Assembly (NCBI GenBank): GCA_041287365.1
Contig: JBEULL010000001.1
Span: 10,842 to 74,841 of the forward strand
Length of the DNA: 64,000 nucleotides
Source: JAQVIJ01 sp041287365
GTDB lineage: Bacteria; Desulfobacterota; Dissulfuribacteria; Dissulfuribacterales; DYLC01
Direction of reading: 5' to 3'
Position numbers and translations under genes: made by a program. Positions 26,312-34,136 of the stretch are shown here, in pieces; within the stretch, counting starts at the first letter, position 1; each line of letters opens with the position of its first letter. Under the pieces are notes generated by a model. It saw only the letters and a program-made list of their open reading frames with translations. It was not told the DNA's origin and did not search any database.

Positions 26312-26324
26312 GGCATTCAATGCC
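26312..26324. promoter_or_regulatory. Second palindrome in the paaK-hsp20 divergent region
   Basis: GGCATT and AATGCC flank one central C, a perfect 6-bp inverted repeat, 8 bases from the previous palindrome. It is a possible operator or part of a paired site. Confidence 0.3.
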
Positions 26325-26400
26325 TTTCAAAGAAAAATACCATTGCCACCCTTCAAAGACAAGAGGAAGAGCCTTATGCTTGAAGGGGGTATTGACTGGC

Positions 26401-26430
26401 CTTGAAAAATACTTATTTTTTTGTCGCATC
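26401..26430 (+). promoter_or_regulatory. Possible heat-shock (sigma-32-like) promoter of hsp20
   Basis: CTTGAAA (26401-26407) matches the -35 consensus of sigma-32. A 16-base spacer leads to TCGCATCG, a poor match to the -10 consensus. It lies about 60 bases upstream of the hsp20 start. An 8-bp inverted repeat (CCCTTCAA at 26349-26356, TTGAAGGG at 26380-26387) lies just upstream. No CIRCE element was seen. Confidence 0.25.
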
Positions 26431-26465
26431 GAGCAGTAAAAATCCATCAAAAAAGGAGGTATTCT

Positions 26466-26912
26466 ATGTTTGAAATTCAACCGTTCCGTCCACTCAGGGA
26501 ACTCAACAGTCTGAGAAGGGAAATGGACAAGATGTTGGAAGATTTCTTTGGAGGCAGGGGCATCACCCCAGCGAATGAAAGCGCCTGGGCGCCTTCCATA
26601 GATATCTCCGAAACCAAAGACGAATTGATCGTAAGGGCCGAAATACCAGGCATGGAGGCCAAGGACATCGATATTTCAGTGACAGGCGATGTTCTGACCA
26701 TAAAAGGTGAGCGCAAACAGGAAACCGAGGAGAAGGAAGAAAATTATCACCGCATAGAGACACGCTACGGGTCCTTCTGCAGAATGATCAGGCTTCCTGT
26801 AGCCATAGACACCGACAAGGTGACGGCAAACTATGAAAAAGGCGTCTTAAAGCTGGTTCTACCCAAGAAAGAAGAGGTCAAACCCAAACAGATCGAAATA
26901 AAGGCAGGTTGA
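26466..26912 (+). CDS. Small heat-shock protein, Hsp20/alpha-crystallin family
   Basis: This 148-residue chaperone holds unfolding proteins in a refoldable state without using ATP. An N-terminal arm (MFEIQPFRPLRELNSLRREM) precedes the alpha-crystallin domain, with WAPSIDISETKDELIVRAEIPGM, LTIKGERKQ and the closing FCRMIRLPVAID...YEKGVLKLVLPK. The C-terminal tail KPKQIEIKAG contains an I-x-I-like anchor. The ATG at 26466 is chosen because AAAGGAGG lies 8 bases upstream. It stands alone, divergent from paaK and followed by a strong terminator. Confidence 0.95.
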   Translation: MFEIQPFRPLRELNSLRREMDKMLEDFFGGRGITPANESAWAPSIDISETKDELIVRAEIPGMEAKDIDISVTGDVLTIKGERKQETEEKEENYHRIETRYGSFCRMIRLPVAIDTDKVTANYEKGVLKLVLPKKEEVKPKQIEIKAG

Positions 26913-26936
26913 TAAACCACAACAACCAACCGACAC

Positions 26937-26961
26937 AAAGGGGGCATACGCCCCCTTTTTT
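26937..26961 (+). terminator. Rho-independent terminator after hsp20
   Basis: AAAGGGGGC and GCCCCCTTT form a perfect 9-bp stem with the 4-base loop ATAC, followed by a run of six T residues. It begins 25 bases after the hsp20 stop and lies 10 bases before the end of the convergent deaminase gene. Confidence 0.92.
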
Positions 26962-26970
26962 ATACTCGAA

Positions 26971-28275
26971 TCATCTCCTCAGATCAGACACAATCGTCTT
27001 GATCCTCGACATAAGCCTTGCTTCATCTATGGTCAGCAGATTCCCCTTTTCCATCAGCAAGGTGCCGTTTACCAGCACATCCGAGACCTCCGCACCATTG
27101 GTTGCATAAACTATCTGGGATAACGGATTATAACAGGGCGTCATGTGCGGCTGTTCCATGTCCAGTATCACCAGATCCGCCCTGCAACCAGGCTCACATC
27201 GACCTATATCCTTTCGATGAAGGGCATCCGCTGCCCAGCATGTGGCCATTGCAAACACCTCTATAGAAGACATGACCACAGGGTCTTTCTGAACGCCCTT
27301 GTGAAGCAGGGCCGCTGTCCGCATCTCACCGAACATGTTGAGGTCATTGTTACTGGCTGCGCCGTCCGTGCCCAGACACACACGGCCATTCATGCGCAAC
27401 ATGGCCGATACCGGCGCCACACCCGAGGCCAGTTTGAGATTGCTCTCAGGGCAATGTACAACACCAACCCTTCGATTACTTAACAATTCCATATCATGAC
27501 GAGACAAGGCCACACAGTGTGCGGCAAGCACTCGCTCGTTCAAAAGATGAAGGCTGTCGAGATAGGCCACAGGCGACTTGCCCACCCGCCTCTTCATTTC
27601 AGCTACCTCCCAGTCCGTTTCAGAAATGTGTGTAACAAGAAGAGTGTCTGTTTTATCAGCCAGCTCTTCAGCCTTTTGCCACAATTCTTCTCGACATGTG
27701 TAGGGGGTATGCGGATCAACGGTAATGGCGATCCTTTCATGACCATGCCATTTGTCCAGAAGCCGCTCTGTTTCCTTCAAGGCATCCAATCCGTCTTTGA
27801 AAGCCGGTGTGGGAAAATCGAACACCCCCTCGCCAAGCCAGGCCCTCATGCCCACACGATCCACCACCGAGGCCACTGCGTCCTCAAACAGATACATATC
27901 CACAAAGGAAGTGGTGCCGCTTCTAATCATCTCCGCACAAGCAAGCTCTGTGCCTATTGCCACCAACTCAGGTGTCAATTGTGACTCGGCTGGGAATATA
28001 TGCTCTTCAAGCCATATCTTCAAAGGCAGGTCATCGGCCATACCTCGAAATATGGTCATGGCCGCATGGGTATGGCAATTTATAAGACCCGGCATCAAGA
28101 GCCCCAAAGGTCTTTCAATGAGCCTTTTGGCCTCATATCGGCCCAAAATAGCCTTTTTGATGCCGGTTTCCACTATCACACCATTTTTTATGGCAACCGC
28201 TCCATCAGAAATGACTGCATTAAACGGAGAGGTCTGAAGCATTCCGGCTGTTATGATCAAATCTACACTTTCCAA
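26971..28275 (-). CDS. mtaD: 5'-methylthioadenosine / S-adenosylhomocysteine deaminase (MtaD/DadD family)
   Basis: This 434-residue amidohydrolase removes the amino group of MTA, SAH or 5'-deoxyadenosine to give the inosyl forms. Metal ligands and family motifs are visible: PGLINCHTHAAMTIFRG, VDPHTPYTC, LVTHISETDWEVAE, LAAHCVALS and CLGTDGAASNNDLNMFGEMR. The TTG start at 28275 has AGGAG 7 bases upstream and overlaps the phosphorylase stop by 13 bases. The exact preferred substrate cannot be read from the sequence. Coupling to a 6-oxopurine phosphorylase fits a deaminate-then-phosphorolyse route. Confidence 0.92.
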   Translation of the reverse strand: MESVDLIITAGMLQTSPFNAVISDGAVAIKNGVIVETGIKKAILGRYEAKRLIERPLGLLMPGLINCHTHAAMTIFRGMADDLPLKIWLEEHIFPAESQLTPELVAIGTELACAEMIRSGTTSFVDMYLFEDAVASVVDRVGMRAWLGEGVFDFPTPAFKDGLDALKETERLLDKWHGHERIAITVDPHTPYTCREELWQKAEELADKTDTLLVTHISETDWEVAEMKRRVGKSPVAYLDSLHLLNERVLAAHCVALSRHDMELLSNRRVGVVHCPESNLKLASGVAPVSAMLRMNGRVCLGTDGAASNNDLNMFGEMRTAALLHKGVQKDPVVMSSIEVFAMATCWAADALHRKDIGRCEPGCRADLVILDMEQPHMTPCYNPLSQIVYATNGAEVSDVLVNGTLLMEKGNLLTIDEARLMSRIKTIVSDLRR

Positions 28276-29096
28276 TTATCAACTCCTGAAATGAAGTGTA
28301 CCAGCAGGCGTGTAAGGCTATCGTTGGCCCGCTGGGCATTTTTTATCACATCCTCTATGGAAATAGGCTGAAAGTTGTCGGGGTCGTTTACATTGGCAAT
28401 AACCGAAATACCGACCACCTCCATACCCATATGTACAGCGGCTATCACCTCCGGAACCAGAGACATGGCCACTGCATCACCACCGATCATGCGCAAAAAA
28501 CGGGTCTCTGCAGGCGTCTCAAGCGACGGCCCGGGGACAGCCACAAAAATACCTTCGCGCAAAGGGATACATAGTTCTTCAGCGCTTTTTTTGAGCATTT
28601 GAATGAATCTTGCAGAATAAGCCCGTGACATATCCGGAAACCGCTCTCCCCAGGCATCCACATTCGGACCTCTCAACGGATTGTCGGGAATGAGATTGAT
28701 GTGATCTCGAATGAGCATCAAATCACCGGAGGCGAGATTCAGATTCAGCCCTCCAGCGGCATTACATCCGATATATCTTTTCACACCCATCAGCCCCATT
28801 ACGCGAACAGGTATGGTCAATTCCTGAGCGCTGTAACCCTCATAGTGATGAAATCTGCCCTGAAACACCGCCACAGGCACATCATTTATGGAACCGACCA
28901 ACAACTTACCCATATGAGATGGTGATGTGGAACGTGGGAAGTGGGGTATCTCTCCATAACTCCATTCAAAATCCACATTCATAGCCCGTGCTATTCCACC
29001 GAGCCCTGTACCCAACACTATACAGAATGCCGGTGCACTAGATATATACCTTGACAAAAACCCCATGGATTCTGTTATGATGTCTTGATATTTCAT
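28263..29096 (-). CDS. punA: Purine nucleoside phosphorylase I (6-oxopurine type)
   Basis: This trimeric-type PNP splits inosine- or guanosine-like nucleosides with phosphate into base and ribose 1-phosphate. Motifs include FCIVLGTGLGGIA (phosphate loop), GRFHHYEGYSAQELTIPVRVM and YIGCNAAGGLN. A late VPEVIAAVHMGMEVVGISVIANVND segment contains the Glu and Asn that read the purine. The Asn is typical of 6-oxopurine PNPs, while MTA phosphorylases of this family carry Asp there. The ATG at 29096 is preferred over GTG at 29102 because AAGG lies 8 bases upstream. It is the first gene of a two-gene unit with the deaminase. Confidence 0.88.
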   Translation of the reverse strand: MKYQDIITESMGFLSRYISSAPAFCIVLGTGLGGIARAMNVDFEWSYGEIPHFPRSTSPSHMGKLLVGSINDVPVAVFQGRFHHYEGYSAQELTIPVRVMGLMGVKRYIGCNAAGGLNLNLASGDLMLIRDHINLIPDNPLRGPNVDAWGERFPDMSRAYSARFIQMLKKSAEELCIPLREGIFVAVPGPSLETPAETRFLRMIGGDAVAMSLVPEVIAAVHMGMEVVGISVIANVNDPDNFQPISIEDVIKNAQRANDSLTRLLVHFISGVDNWKV

Positions 29097-29243
29097 GGCC
29101 ACACCTTTGTTGAATATATCCTATTGATAAAAGACCTTACAATAAACAAAACATATTCCGGAAGCATTCTCAATGTATAATATCTTTTCCGTTCAAGGCA
29201 TCTCCAAAGAATGTTACGAAAAACTTAAAATGCATTTTTAGGG

Positions 29244-29272
29244 TTGACATAGAATCCCATCGGTAATATATA
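29244..29272 (+). promoter_or_regulatory. Sigma-70 promoter for the porin gene
   Basis: TTGACA (29244-29249), a 17-base spacer and TATATA (29267-29272) match the housekeeping consensus closely. A start near 29279 would give an untranslated leader of about 270 bases before the porin ATG. Confidence 0.7.
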
Positions 29273-29546
29273 TAACGCAAAATATGTCGTAATTGTGGCT
29301 CATTGTGTTTTTTTTAGCAAATAAATAAAAGGGTTATAGAAAACTGCATACCCAAAGCACATTATTTTGAAGGAGGTGAAACGCACCGTTTTTTTTTGAA
29401 GGCCGCGTTTTATATTCTGGGATCTGGCATCCGGAATGCGGTACAGGAAGTGAAGCAATTGATTTGATTGTTTTAAGTTCAAAAACGCAGAAATTAAAGA
29501 CAGAAATCAAAAACAGAAATCAAAGACAGAAATCAAAGGAGGTTAC
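29273..29546 (+). promoter_or_regulatory. Long leader region of the porin gene
   Basis: This 274-base stretch has no recognised gene. It holds, in order: a perfect Shine-Dalgarno complement AAGGAGGTGA (29370-29379); a small hairpin GGTG/CACC (29375-29387) followed by nine T residues (29389-29397); a TTG-initiated 22-codon frame (29396-29464, including stop); a sigma-54-like match (29424-29439); and four 13-bp tandem repeats (29488-29539) ending in the porin ribosome-binding site. The hairpin with its T-run could act as an attenuator. The region from 29103 to 29243 holds nothing recognised. Confidence 0.4.
29488..29539 (+). repeat. Four tandem copies of a 13-bp unit
   Basis: The consensus unit is CAGAAATCAAAGA. 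Copies lie at 29488-29500 (one C-to-T change), 29501-29513, 29514-29526 and 29527-29539, without spacers. The last copy ends in AAAGG, which forms the left part of the porin AAAGGAGG ribosome-binding site at 29535-29542. Confidence 0.9.
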
Positions 29547-30986
29547 ATGAAAAAGAAGTTATTGAAGTCAGTTTTGGCTACGATGGCAGGTGTGAGCATA
29601 GTCGGCATGGGAACCGGTACATTTGCATTTACCACCAGCTTCAACGGCGAGATGGCCAATGGCATTCTCGGCACCACCAACTACAACACACTTCAGGGAA
29701 CGATTCAGTCCAAAGATACTGATTACTTCAGTTATGGCGGTAAAAACAAGTCCATCACAGATTTGAAGTCATTGGAGGTCTTTAACAATGGCGGAAGCGG
29801 CGATGTCATGGGTCTTACTCGTACACGTCTGGGCTTTGTGGGCACTACCGATGACGGCCTGGCCAAATTCGTCTATACGATGGAAGTGGGTACAAGCACA
29901 TGGGGCGACAGCACCGCTACAACAGGCAGAAACGCCAGCTTCGGCCTTTCCGGCGATGGTGTAAACGTCGAAACCCGTTTTGCATACACAGACCTGGCCA
30001 TTCCAGGCCTTGGCAAGGATCACCGCATTGTGGCAGGCCTTCAGCCCATCAATGTCAATCCCTGGCTGTGGAAGGAGACCGCTGCAGGTCTTACCTACAA
30101 CGGCAAGATGGATGTCAACTCCTGGACAGTGGGTTGGGTAAAGGGCAGAACAGGTCCTGATCCATTTAAAGACACCACTGATGACGACTACTTCCTGGCC
30201 AGATTCGATTCAGAGATCATGAAGGGTTTAACGGCTGGTGTATTCGGCGTTTACAGCGACCAGGGGCATAAATCCCCTTACGTCGGCGCTGATCTATACA
30301 ACGGCAAGATATACTACCTGGGCCTGACCGGCAATGCAGACCTGGGCCAGTTCTTCGTAAACGGCGATTTCATCTATCAGGGCGGCAGCATAAATTTCAT
30401 TCAGTCAGGTATCAGGGACCTGTCTCGCGAGGCGTGGTTGCTGCACTTGGATGCAGGTATGAAGCCCATGGACAACCTGAAGGTCTGGTTGAGCGGACTG
30501 TATGTAACTGGTGACGACAATGCCGGTGACGGCAAGGCCAAAAACTTCGACATCATCGACTCCGATATCGAAGCCGGCATGATCTTCTTCAAAGAAGGTT
30601 TCTTCGCCATTTATAACGACAAGTTCCTGTCTGATGCCCCCTATATTCTGGACAAGGGCCTTCAGACCATAGCCCTCTATGGCGAGTATAAGGCAGATGA
30701 GCAGAACACCATCAAGGGCTCTATCCGCTACCTGAAGCTTGACAAGGACTATCAGCGCGGATGGGATCCGGTCACTCAGAAATACAAATACACCGACGAT
30801 AAGCTCGGTACAGAGCTCGATGTATGGTACAACTATGCCTACAACAAGAACATCGATCTCAAATTTGAGGCTGCTTATCTGTTTGCCGGCAAGGCAGCGG
30901 ACTACATGGTGCCTGCCGCACAGCTTGGCAAGCATGGCGCAGACGACATCTTCCAGACAGGCGCAGGTATCCTCTTCAAGTTCTAA
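29547..30986 (+). CDS. Outer-membrane beta-barrel porin
   Basis: The 479-residue precursor has a signal peptide (MKKKLLKSVLATMAGVS..., cleavage after GTFA near residue 27). The mature protein has many alternating polar/hydrophobic strands rich in aromatic residues and ends in GAGILFKF, a terminal phenylalanine recognised by the barrel-assembly machinery. No homology to a specific substrate class is recognised. A strong AAAGGAGG lies 4 bases before the ATG, codon use looks selected (few rare codons) and a strong terminator follows. All this suggests a highly expressed major porin. Charged loops with glycine and aspartate are prominent. Confidence 0.88.
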   Translation: MKKKLLKSVLATMAGVSIVGMGTGTFAFTTSFNGEMANGILGTTNYNTLQGTIQSKDTDYFSYGGKNKSITDLKSLEVFNNGGSGDVMGLTRTRLGFVGTTDDGLAKFVYTMEVGTSTWGDSTATTGRNASFGLSGDGVNVETRFAYTDLAIPGLGKDHRIVAGLQPINVNPWLWKETAAGLTYNGKMDVNSWTVGWVKGRTGPDPFKDTTDDDYFLARFDSEIMKGLTAGVFGVYSDQGHKSPYVGADLYNGKIYYLGLTGNADLGQFFVNGDFIYQGGSINFIQSGIRDLSREAWLLHLDAGMKPMDNLKVWLSGLYVTGDDNAGDGKAKNFDIIDSDIEAGMIFFKEGFFAIYNDKFLSDAPYILDKGLQTIALYGEYKADEQNTIKGSIRYLKLDKDYQRGWDPVTQKYKYTDDKLGTELDVWYNYAYNKNIDLKFEAAYLFAGKAADYMVPAAQLGKHGADDIFQTGAGILFKF

Positions 30987-31018
30987 TTTGTTGACACCTG
31001 TGTAAGTTTTATTCAAAA

Positions 31019-31048
31019 GGCTGGTGCTCGATGCACCGGCCTTTTTTT
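31019..31048 (+). terminator. Rho-independent terminator after the porin gene
   Basis: GGCTGGTGC and GCACCGGCC pair over 9 positions (one T-G pair) with loop TCGAT, followed by seven T residues. It begins 33 bases after the porin stop. Confidence 0.9.
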
Positions 31049-31155
31049 ATTTCTTTGTAATAAAACATGCCTTTCTGTTTTTCTATCTTGCAATTGTCGA
31101 TTCTCTGAATAAGATACAGACATTACCATAGTTAATACAGGAAAGGAGTTTCCAA

Positions 31156-32805
31156 GTGTTCAATCTGTTACGCATATTATTTGTTTTCATTCTGATGGGC
31201 ATTACATCGCCGGCCTATGCCGATTATCTGGATAGCCTTACAACAGACCTCTCCAAAATCGAAGGCTCGCTTCTCACCACGTCCGACGGCAAGACTCTCA
31301 TAAACAAGGGAAAAACAAGTGGCGTGCACAAGGGTGATCTGTGGACCATCTCAGAGCCAGGAGAGAGCATTAAAGACCCGGCCACAGGCAAAACACTTGG
31401 CCAACTCAGTACACCCCTGGCCCATTGCCGCACGGTCAAGGTGGAACAAGAATTCAGTGAAATCACCTGCACCTGTATTCAAGCAAACTGCAAACCAAAA
31501 CAGGGCCACATCGCCAGACGTTTCGATGAGATTCCAGTGATCTTTCAGGATGCCACAGGTGAAGGAACAGGGTTGTATGAAATCATGCGCTCCAGGCTTC
31601 CACATCTGAAATGGGAGGCATACACTCGCACACAGGGCGCCTTTACTCCACCAGCTCAGACGGATCGCATTGTTATTCAAGCAGCCCAGGATATGGTCAC
31701 CATATGGAGCGGCGGAGAGACCATAGCCCTTTACAAGACCAGCTCATTACTGCCCAAGACACAGTCCTCCGCTCCTTCAGCAGGCACCGGCCCGATTCCT
31801 GGTATCAAGGGTGCGAACACACAACTCACCTTTGAATCATTCAGACACGTAGGAAGCCTGGACTTTCTGGTTGACCATGTGGAACTTACAAAATTAGACA
31901 CATCCAATAACCTCTATTTCGTGTATCTCAGTAAGCGAACTGTCTCAATTCAGCCAGCCGGTAAACCTGAACGTTTCAGCTATTCCTATGACGGTTTCGG
32001 AGAGGTAATCGGCATTTCCGTGGGCACAGACGGCCTCATAGCCCTGAACATCTATATTCCCAAGGAAGGCTTCAAATCCCGCATCCTGCGCTTCAACGGC
32101 GACCACATAGAGGTTGCCGCCAAGAATATTCCTTATATGATGGCGTTTTTCGATCTGGATGGAAACGGCACCAAAGAGACCCTGATCGGCCAAAATTTCG
32201 ACAAAGAAGACCTGTTCGGTGCAGCCATACACAAACTTGCGGTATCCGGCAATGACGTGATCAAAAAAGAATCCGTCAGCGTGCCTACCTCCTGGAATAT
32301 AAACGGAGCCTTCATAGCCGACATCAAAGGCAATGGAGCGCTTGACTATGGTTATTATAATGTTGGCAGAAAGCTGGTGATATATGAGAGAAACCGCCTG
32401 ATCTACGAGTCAGCAGAGCCGTTAGGAGGCTCCATCAAATCCATTCAGGTGGAACCGACGCTGCCTGGTATCTCCAATCCCAAGACATTCATCATCTGGA
32501 GTCCGCCGGCTGTGGTCAAGACAGGGGAGACCTCCATCGTAGCTATAGCCGCCAATGAAAATACCTTTTGGAACATGGTAGGAGGTGCTCCATCCAAAGG
32601 GACTGTGGGTATTTTGTATCCCACGGGCGGCAGGTTGGTGCTGAGAAAACTTAATACAGCCTTTGACGGCCCTGTCCAATCGGTCTTTACCTACAAAGAC
32701 GAGCTCTATGTAGTGGTGGTAAGCGGAGATTTCTTTATGGGAACAGGTCAAACGCATATCCTTGCCATCACATTCAAAGACCTGGCCAAGGCACTGGGCG
32801 GATAA
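31156..32805 (+). CDS. Exported protein with FlgT-C-like N-terminal part and beta-propeller-like repeats
   Basis: The 549-residue protein starts with GTG (GGAAAGGAG 7 bases upstream). It has a signal peptide (hydrophobic core LLRILFVFILMGITSPAYA, cleavage near residue 22). Residues 30-110 contain INKGKTSGVHKGDLWTISEPGESIKDPATGKTLG, which resembles the C-terminal domain of FlgT and related secreted proteins. The rest is beta-rich with segments such as FFDLDGNGTKETLIG and FIADIKGNGALDYGYYN, typical of FG-GAP/VCBS propeller blades with calcium-binding loops. It is likely periplasmic or outer-membrane associated. The function is unknown. It follows the porin on the same strand but behind a terminator. 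Confidence 0.8.
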   Translation: MFNLLRILFVFILMGITSPAYADYLDSLTTDLSKIEGSLLTTSDGKTLINKGKTSGVHKGDLWTISEPGESIKDPATGKTLGQLSTPLAHCRTVKVEQEFSEITCTCIQANCKPKQGHIARRFDEIPVIFQDATGEGTGLYEIMRSRLPHLKWEAYTRTQGAFTPPAQTDRIVIQAAQDMVTIWSGGETIALYKTSSLLPKTQSSAPSAGTGPIPGIKGANTQLTFESFRHVGSLDFLVDHVELTKLDTSNNLYFVYLSKRTVSIQPAGKPERFSYSYDGFGEVIGISVGTDGLIALNIYIPKEGFKSRILRFNGDHIEVAAKNIPYMMAFFDLDGNGTKETLIGQNFDKEDLFGAAIHKLAVSGNDVIKKESVSVPTSWNINGAFIADIKGNGALDYGYYNVGRKLVIYERNRLIYESAEPLGGSIKSIQVEPTLPGISNPKTFIIWSPPAVVKTGETSIVAIAANENTFWNMVGGAPSKGTVGILYPTGGRLVLRKLNTAFDGPVQSVFTYKDELYVVVVSGDFFMGTGQTHILAITFKDLAKALGG

Positions 32806-32861
32806 CCTAATATTAAGCTCAACGCAGCAGCGGGCGAGTTTTTAGGCCCATTCTGTCACAA

Positions 32862-33002
32862 GGGAAGTCACAAAAATTAGGAGTTTTGTTGAATAGCAAG
32901 GCGCGAGAAGGCGAAAAAGCGCAGCATACTCTTCGTATGTGAACATTTTTCGCTGACAAGCAACGCAGCTATCAGGCAAAAGAACAATTTTTGGGACTTC
33001 CC
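32862..33002. repeat. Palindromic intergenic element with terminal inverted repeats (MITE-like)
   Basis: The 141-bp element is bounded by 17-bp inverted repeats (32862-32878 and 32986-33002) that differ at one position. Inside are nested inverted repeats: GCGAAAAA/TTTTTCGC around CATAC/GTATG with loop TCTTC. The single strand can fold into a long imperfect hairpin. It has no coding capacity. It resembles short non-autonomous palindromic elements scattered in intergenic regions of Desulfobacterota and related genomes. It lies in a convergent gap, immediately before a bidirectional terminator. Confidence 0.7.
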
Positions 33003-33011
33003 ACAAAAAAT

Positions 33012-33049
33012 AAAAGACGGAAGCGTCGGTTAAGCCGCTTCCGTCTTTT
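33012..33049. terminator. Bidirectional rho-independent terminator
   Basis: AAAAGACGGAAGCG and CGCTTCCGTCTTTT form a perfect 14-bp stem with a 10-base loop, giving a T-run of four on either strand. It serves the convergent exported-protein gene (+) and pyrophosphatase gene (-). Confidence 0.9.
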
Positions 33050-33079
33050 ATATCGAACTAACGATAGTAGATCGCAAAA

Positions 33080-34012
33080 TTAACCGGCGAATGCCTTCTC
33101 CAGCGGAGGCACCATCTGCTTCTTGCGGCTCATGACGCCTGGAAGCCACACAGAATTGCCTTCGAGCTTCTTGCCAAAGGCCTTCTCCACCACGGATGGA
33201 TCATCGGTCACGGCCAGCAGCTCCGTACCTTCCTTCTCCATGGTGTCCGTGAGCATCAAAAATACACTGTGACGGTTACCGTCCACCTTCATCTTCTTCA
33301 GGTTGTCCATGATGGCGCACTTGAGGTCGTTGTTGACCTGGCTCAGAGAGACCAACTCCAGCTGCCCGATACCAACGGTCTTGCCGCTCATGTTGAAGTC
33401 CTTGTAATCCCTGTGAATGAGATCCATTGGAGGCACACCATCAACGGAACTCTTGGCCTTGGCAAGTTCCAGACCCCATGCCTTGATATCGGAGACACCG
33501 GCGATCTTGGCAAGGGCCTCGGCAGCGACCTTATCGTCAGGGGTGCAGGTGGGAGACTTGAAGAGAACCGTATCGCTCAAAATGGCGGACAACATAAGGC
33601 CAGCGACCTTGGAATCGATGGGCTTCTTGAACATATCGGTATAGAGCTTGTAGAGCACCGTACCAGTGCAGCCAACTGCCATAGCGCAGAAGAAGATAGG
33701 GCTGGCCGTGGTAATATCGCCGATCTTGTGGTGATCCACCACTGCCAGCAGCTCTCCCTTGTCCCAGTTGTCAGGGGCCTGCTTGATGTCGCTGTGATCC
33801 ACCAACATATACTGCTTGCCGGTGACATCGGTCATGAGCTCAGGCATGGGAACGCCGAACTTCTTGAATGCGAGCTCGGTCTCAGGATTGGGATCACCCT
33901 GACGGCAAGGAACTGCGTCCACGCCAAGGGCCTTCTGAAGCTCTGCCAATGCAACTGCTGCGGTCACGGAATCGGTATCAGGGTTTTTGTGCCCAAGTAC
34001 GAAAACTGCCAT
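33080..34012 (-). CDS. ppaC: Manganese-dependent inorganic pyrophosphatase (family II)
   Basis: Family II pyrophosphatases hydrolyse pyrophosphate in the cytoplasm with Mn or Co. This 310-residue DHH-family protein shows the metal-binding GHKNPDTDSVTAA (residues 7-19), LVDHSD, VVDHHKIGD and LSDTVLFKSPT motifs, plus the C-terminal substrate-binding domain ending near LPGVMSRKKQMVPPLEKAF. No CBS or DRTGG regulatory insert is present, so it is the short, constitutive form. AAAGGAGG precedes the ATG and coding use appears adapted to high expression. The enzyme drives biosynthetic and sulfate-activation reactions forward. Confidence 0.95.
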   Translation of the reverse strand: MAVFVLGHKNPDTDSVTAAVALAELQKALGVDAVPCRQGDPNPETELAFKKFGVPMPELMTDVTGKQYMLVDHSDIKQAPDNWDKGELLAVVDHHKIGDITTASPIFFCAMAVGCTGTVLYKLYTDMFKKPIDSKVAGLMLSAILSDTVLFKSPTCTPDDKVAAEALAKIAGVSDIKAWGLELAKAKSSVDGVPPMDLIHRDYKDFNMSGKTVGIGQLELVSLSQVNNDLKCAIMDNLKKMKVDGNRHSVFLMLTDTMEKEGTELLAVTDDPSVVEKAFGKKLEGNSVWLPGVMSRKKQMVPPLEKAFAG

Positions 34013-34136
34013 TTGTGAAATCCTCCTTTATGGTTATGAATAAAATGCCAAAAAAAACAGACTGCATTTTCTCTATCACAATCTACCATGTTTGCCAAGG
34101 TTTTTTTGGGTCTGTCACAGGTTTTTTAAAAAAGGA

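Noticed and set aside
29488..29539. CRISPR-like array
   Set aside because: The units are 13 bp, abut each other without spacers and number only four.
34013..34136. Sigma-54 or strong sigma-70 promoter before ppaC
   Set aside because: A TTGGCA box is present, but the second half fits neither the -12 element nor a good -10 box at the right spacing.
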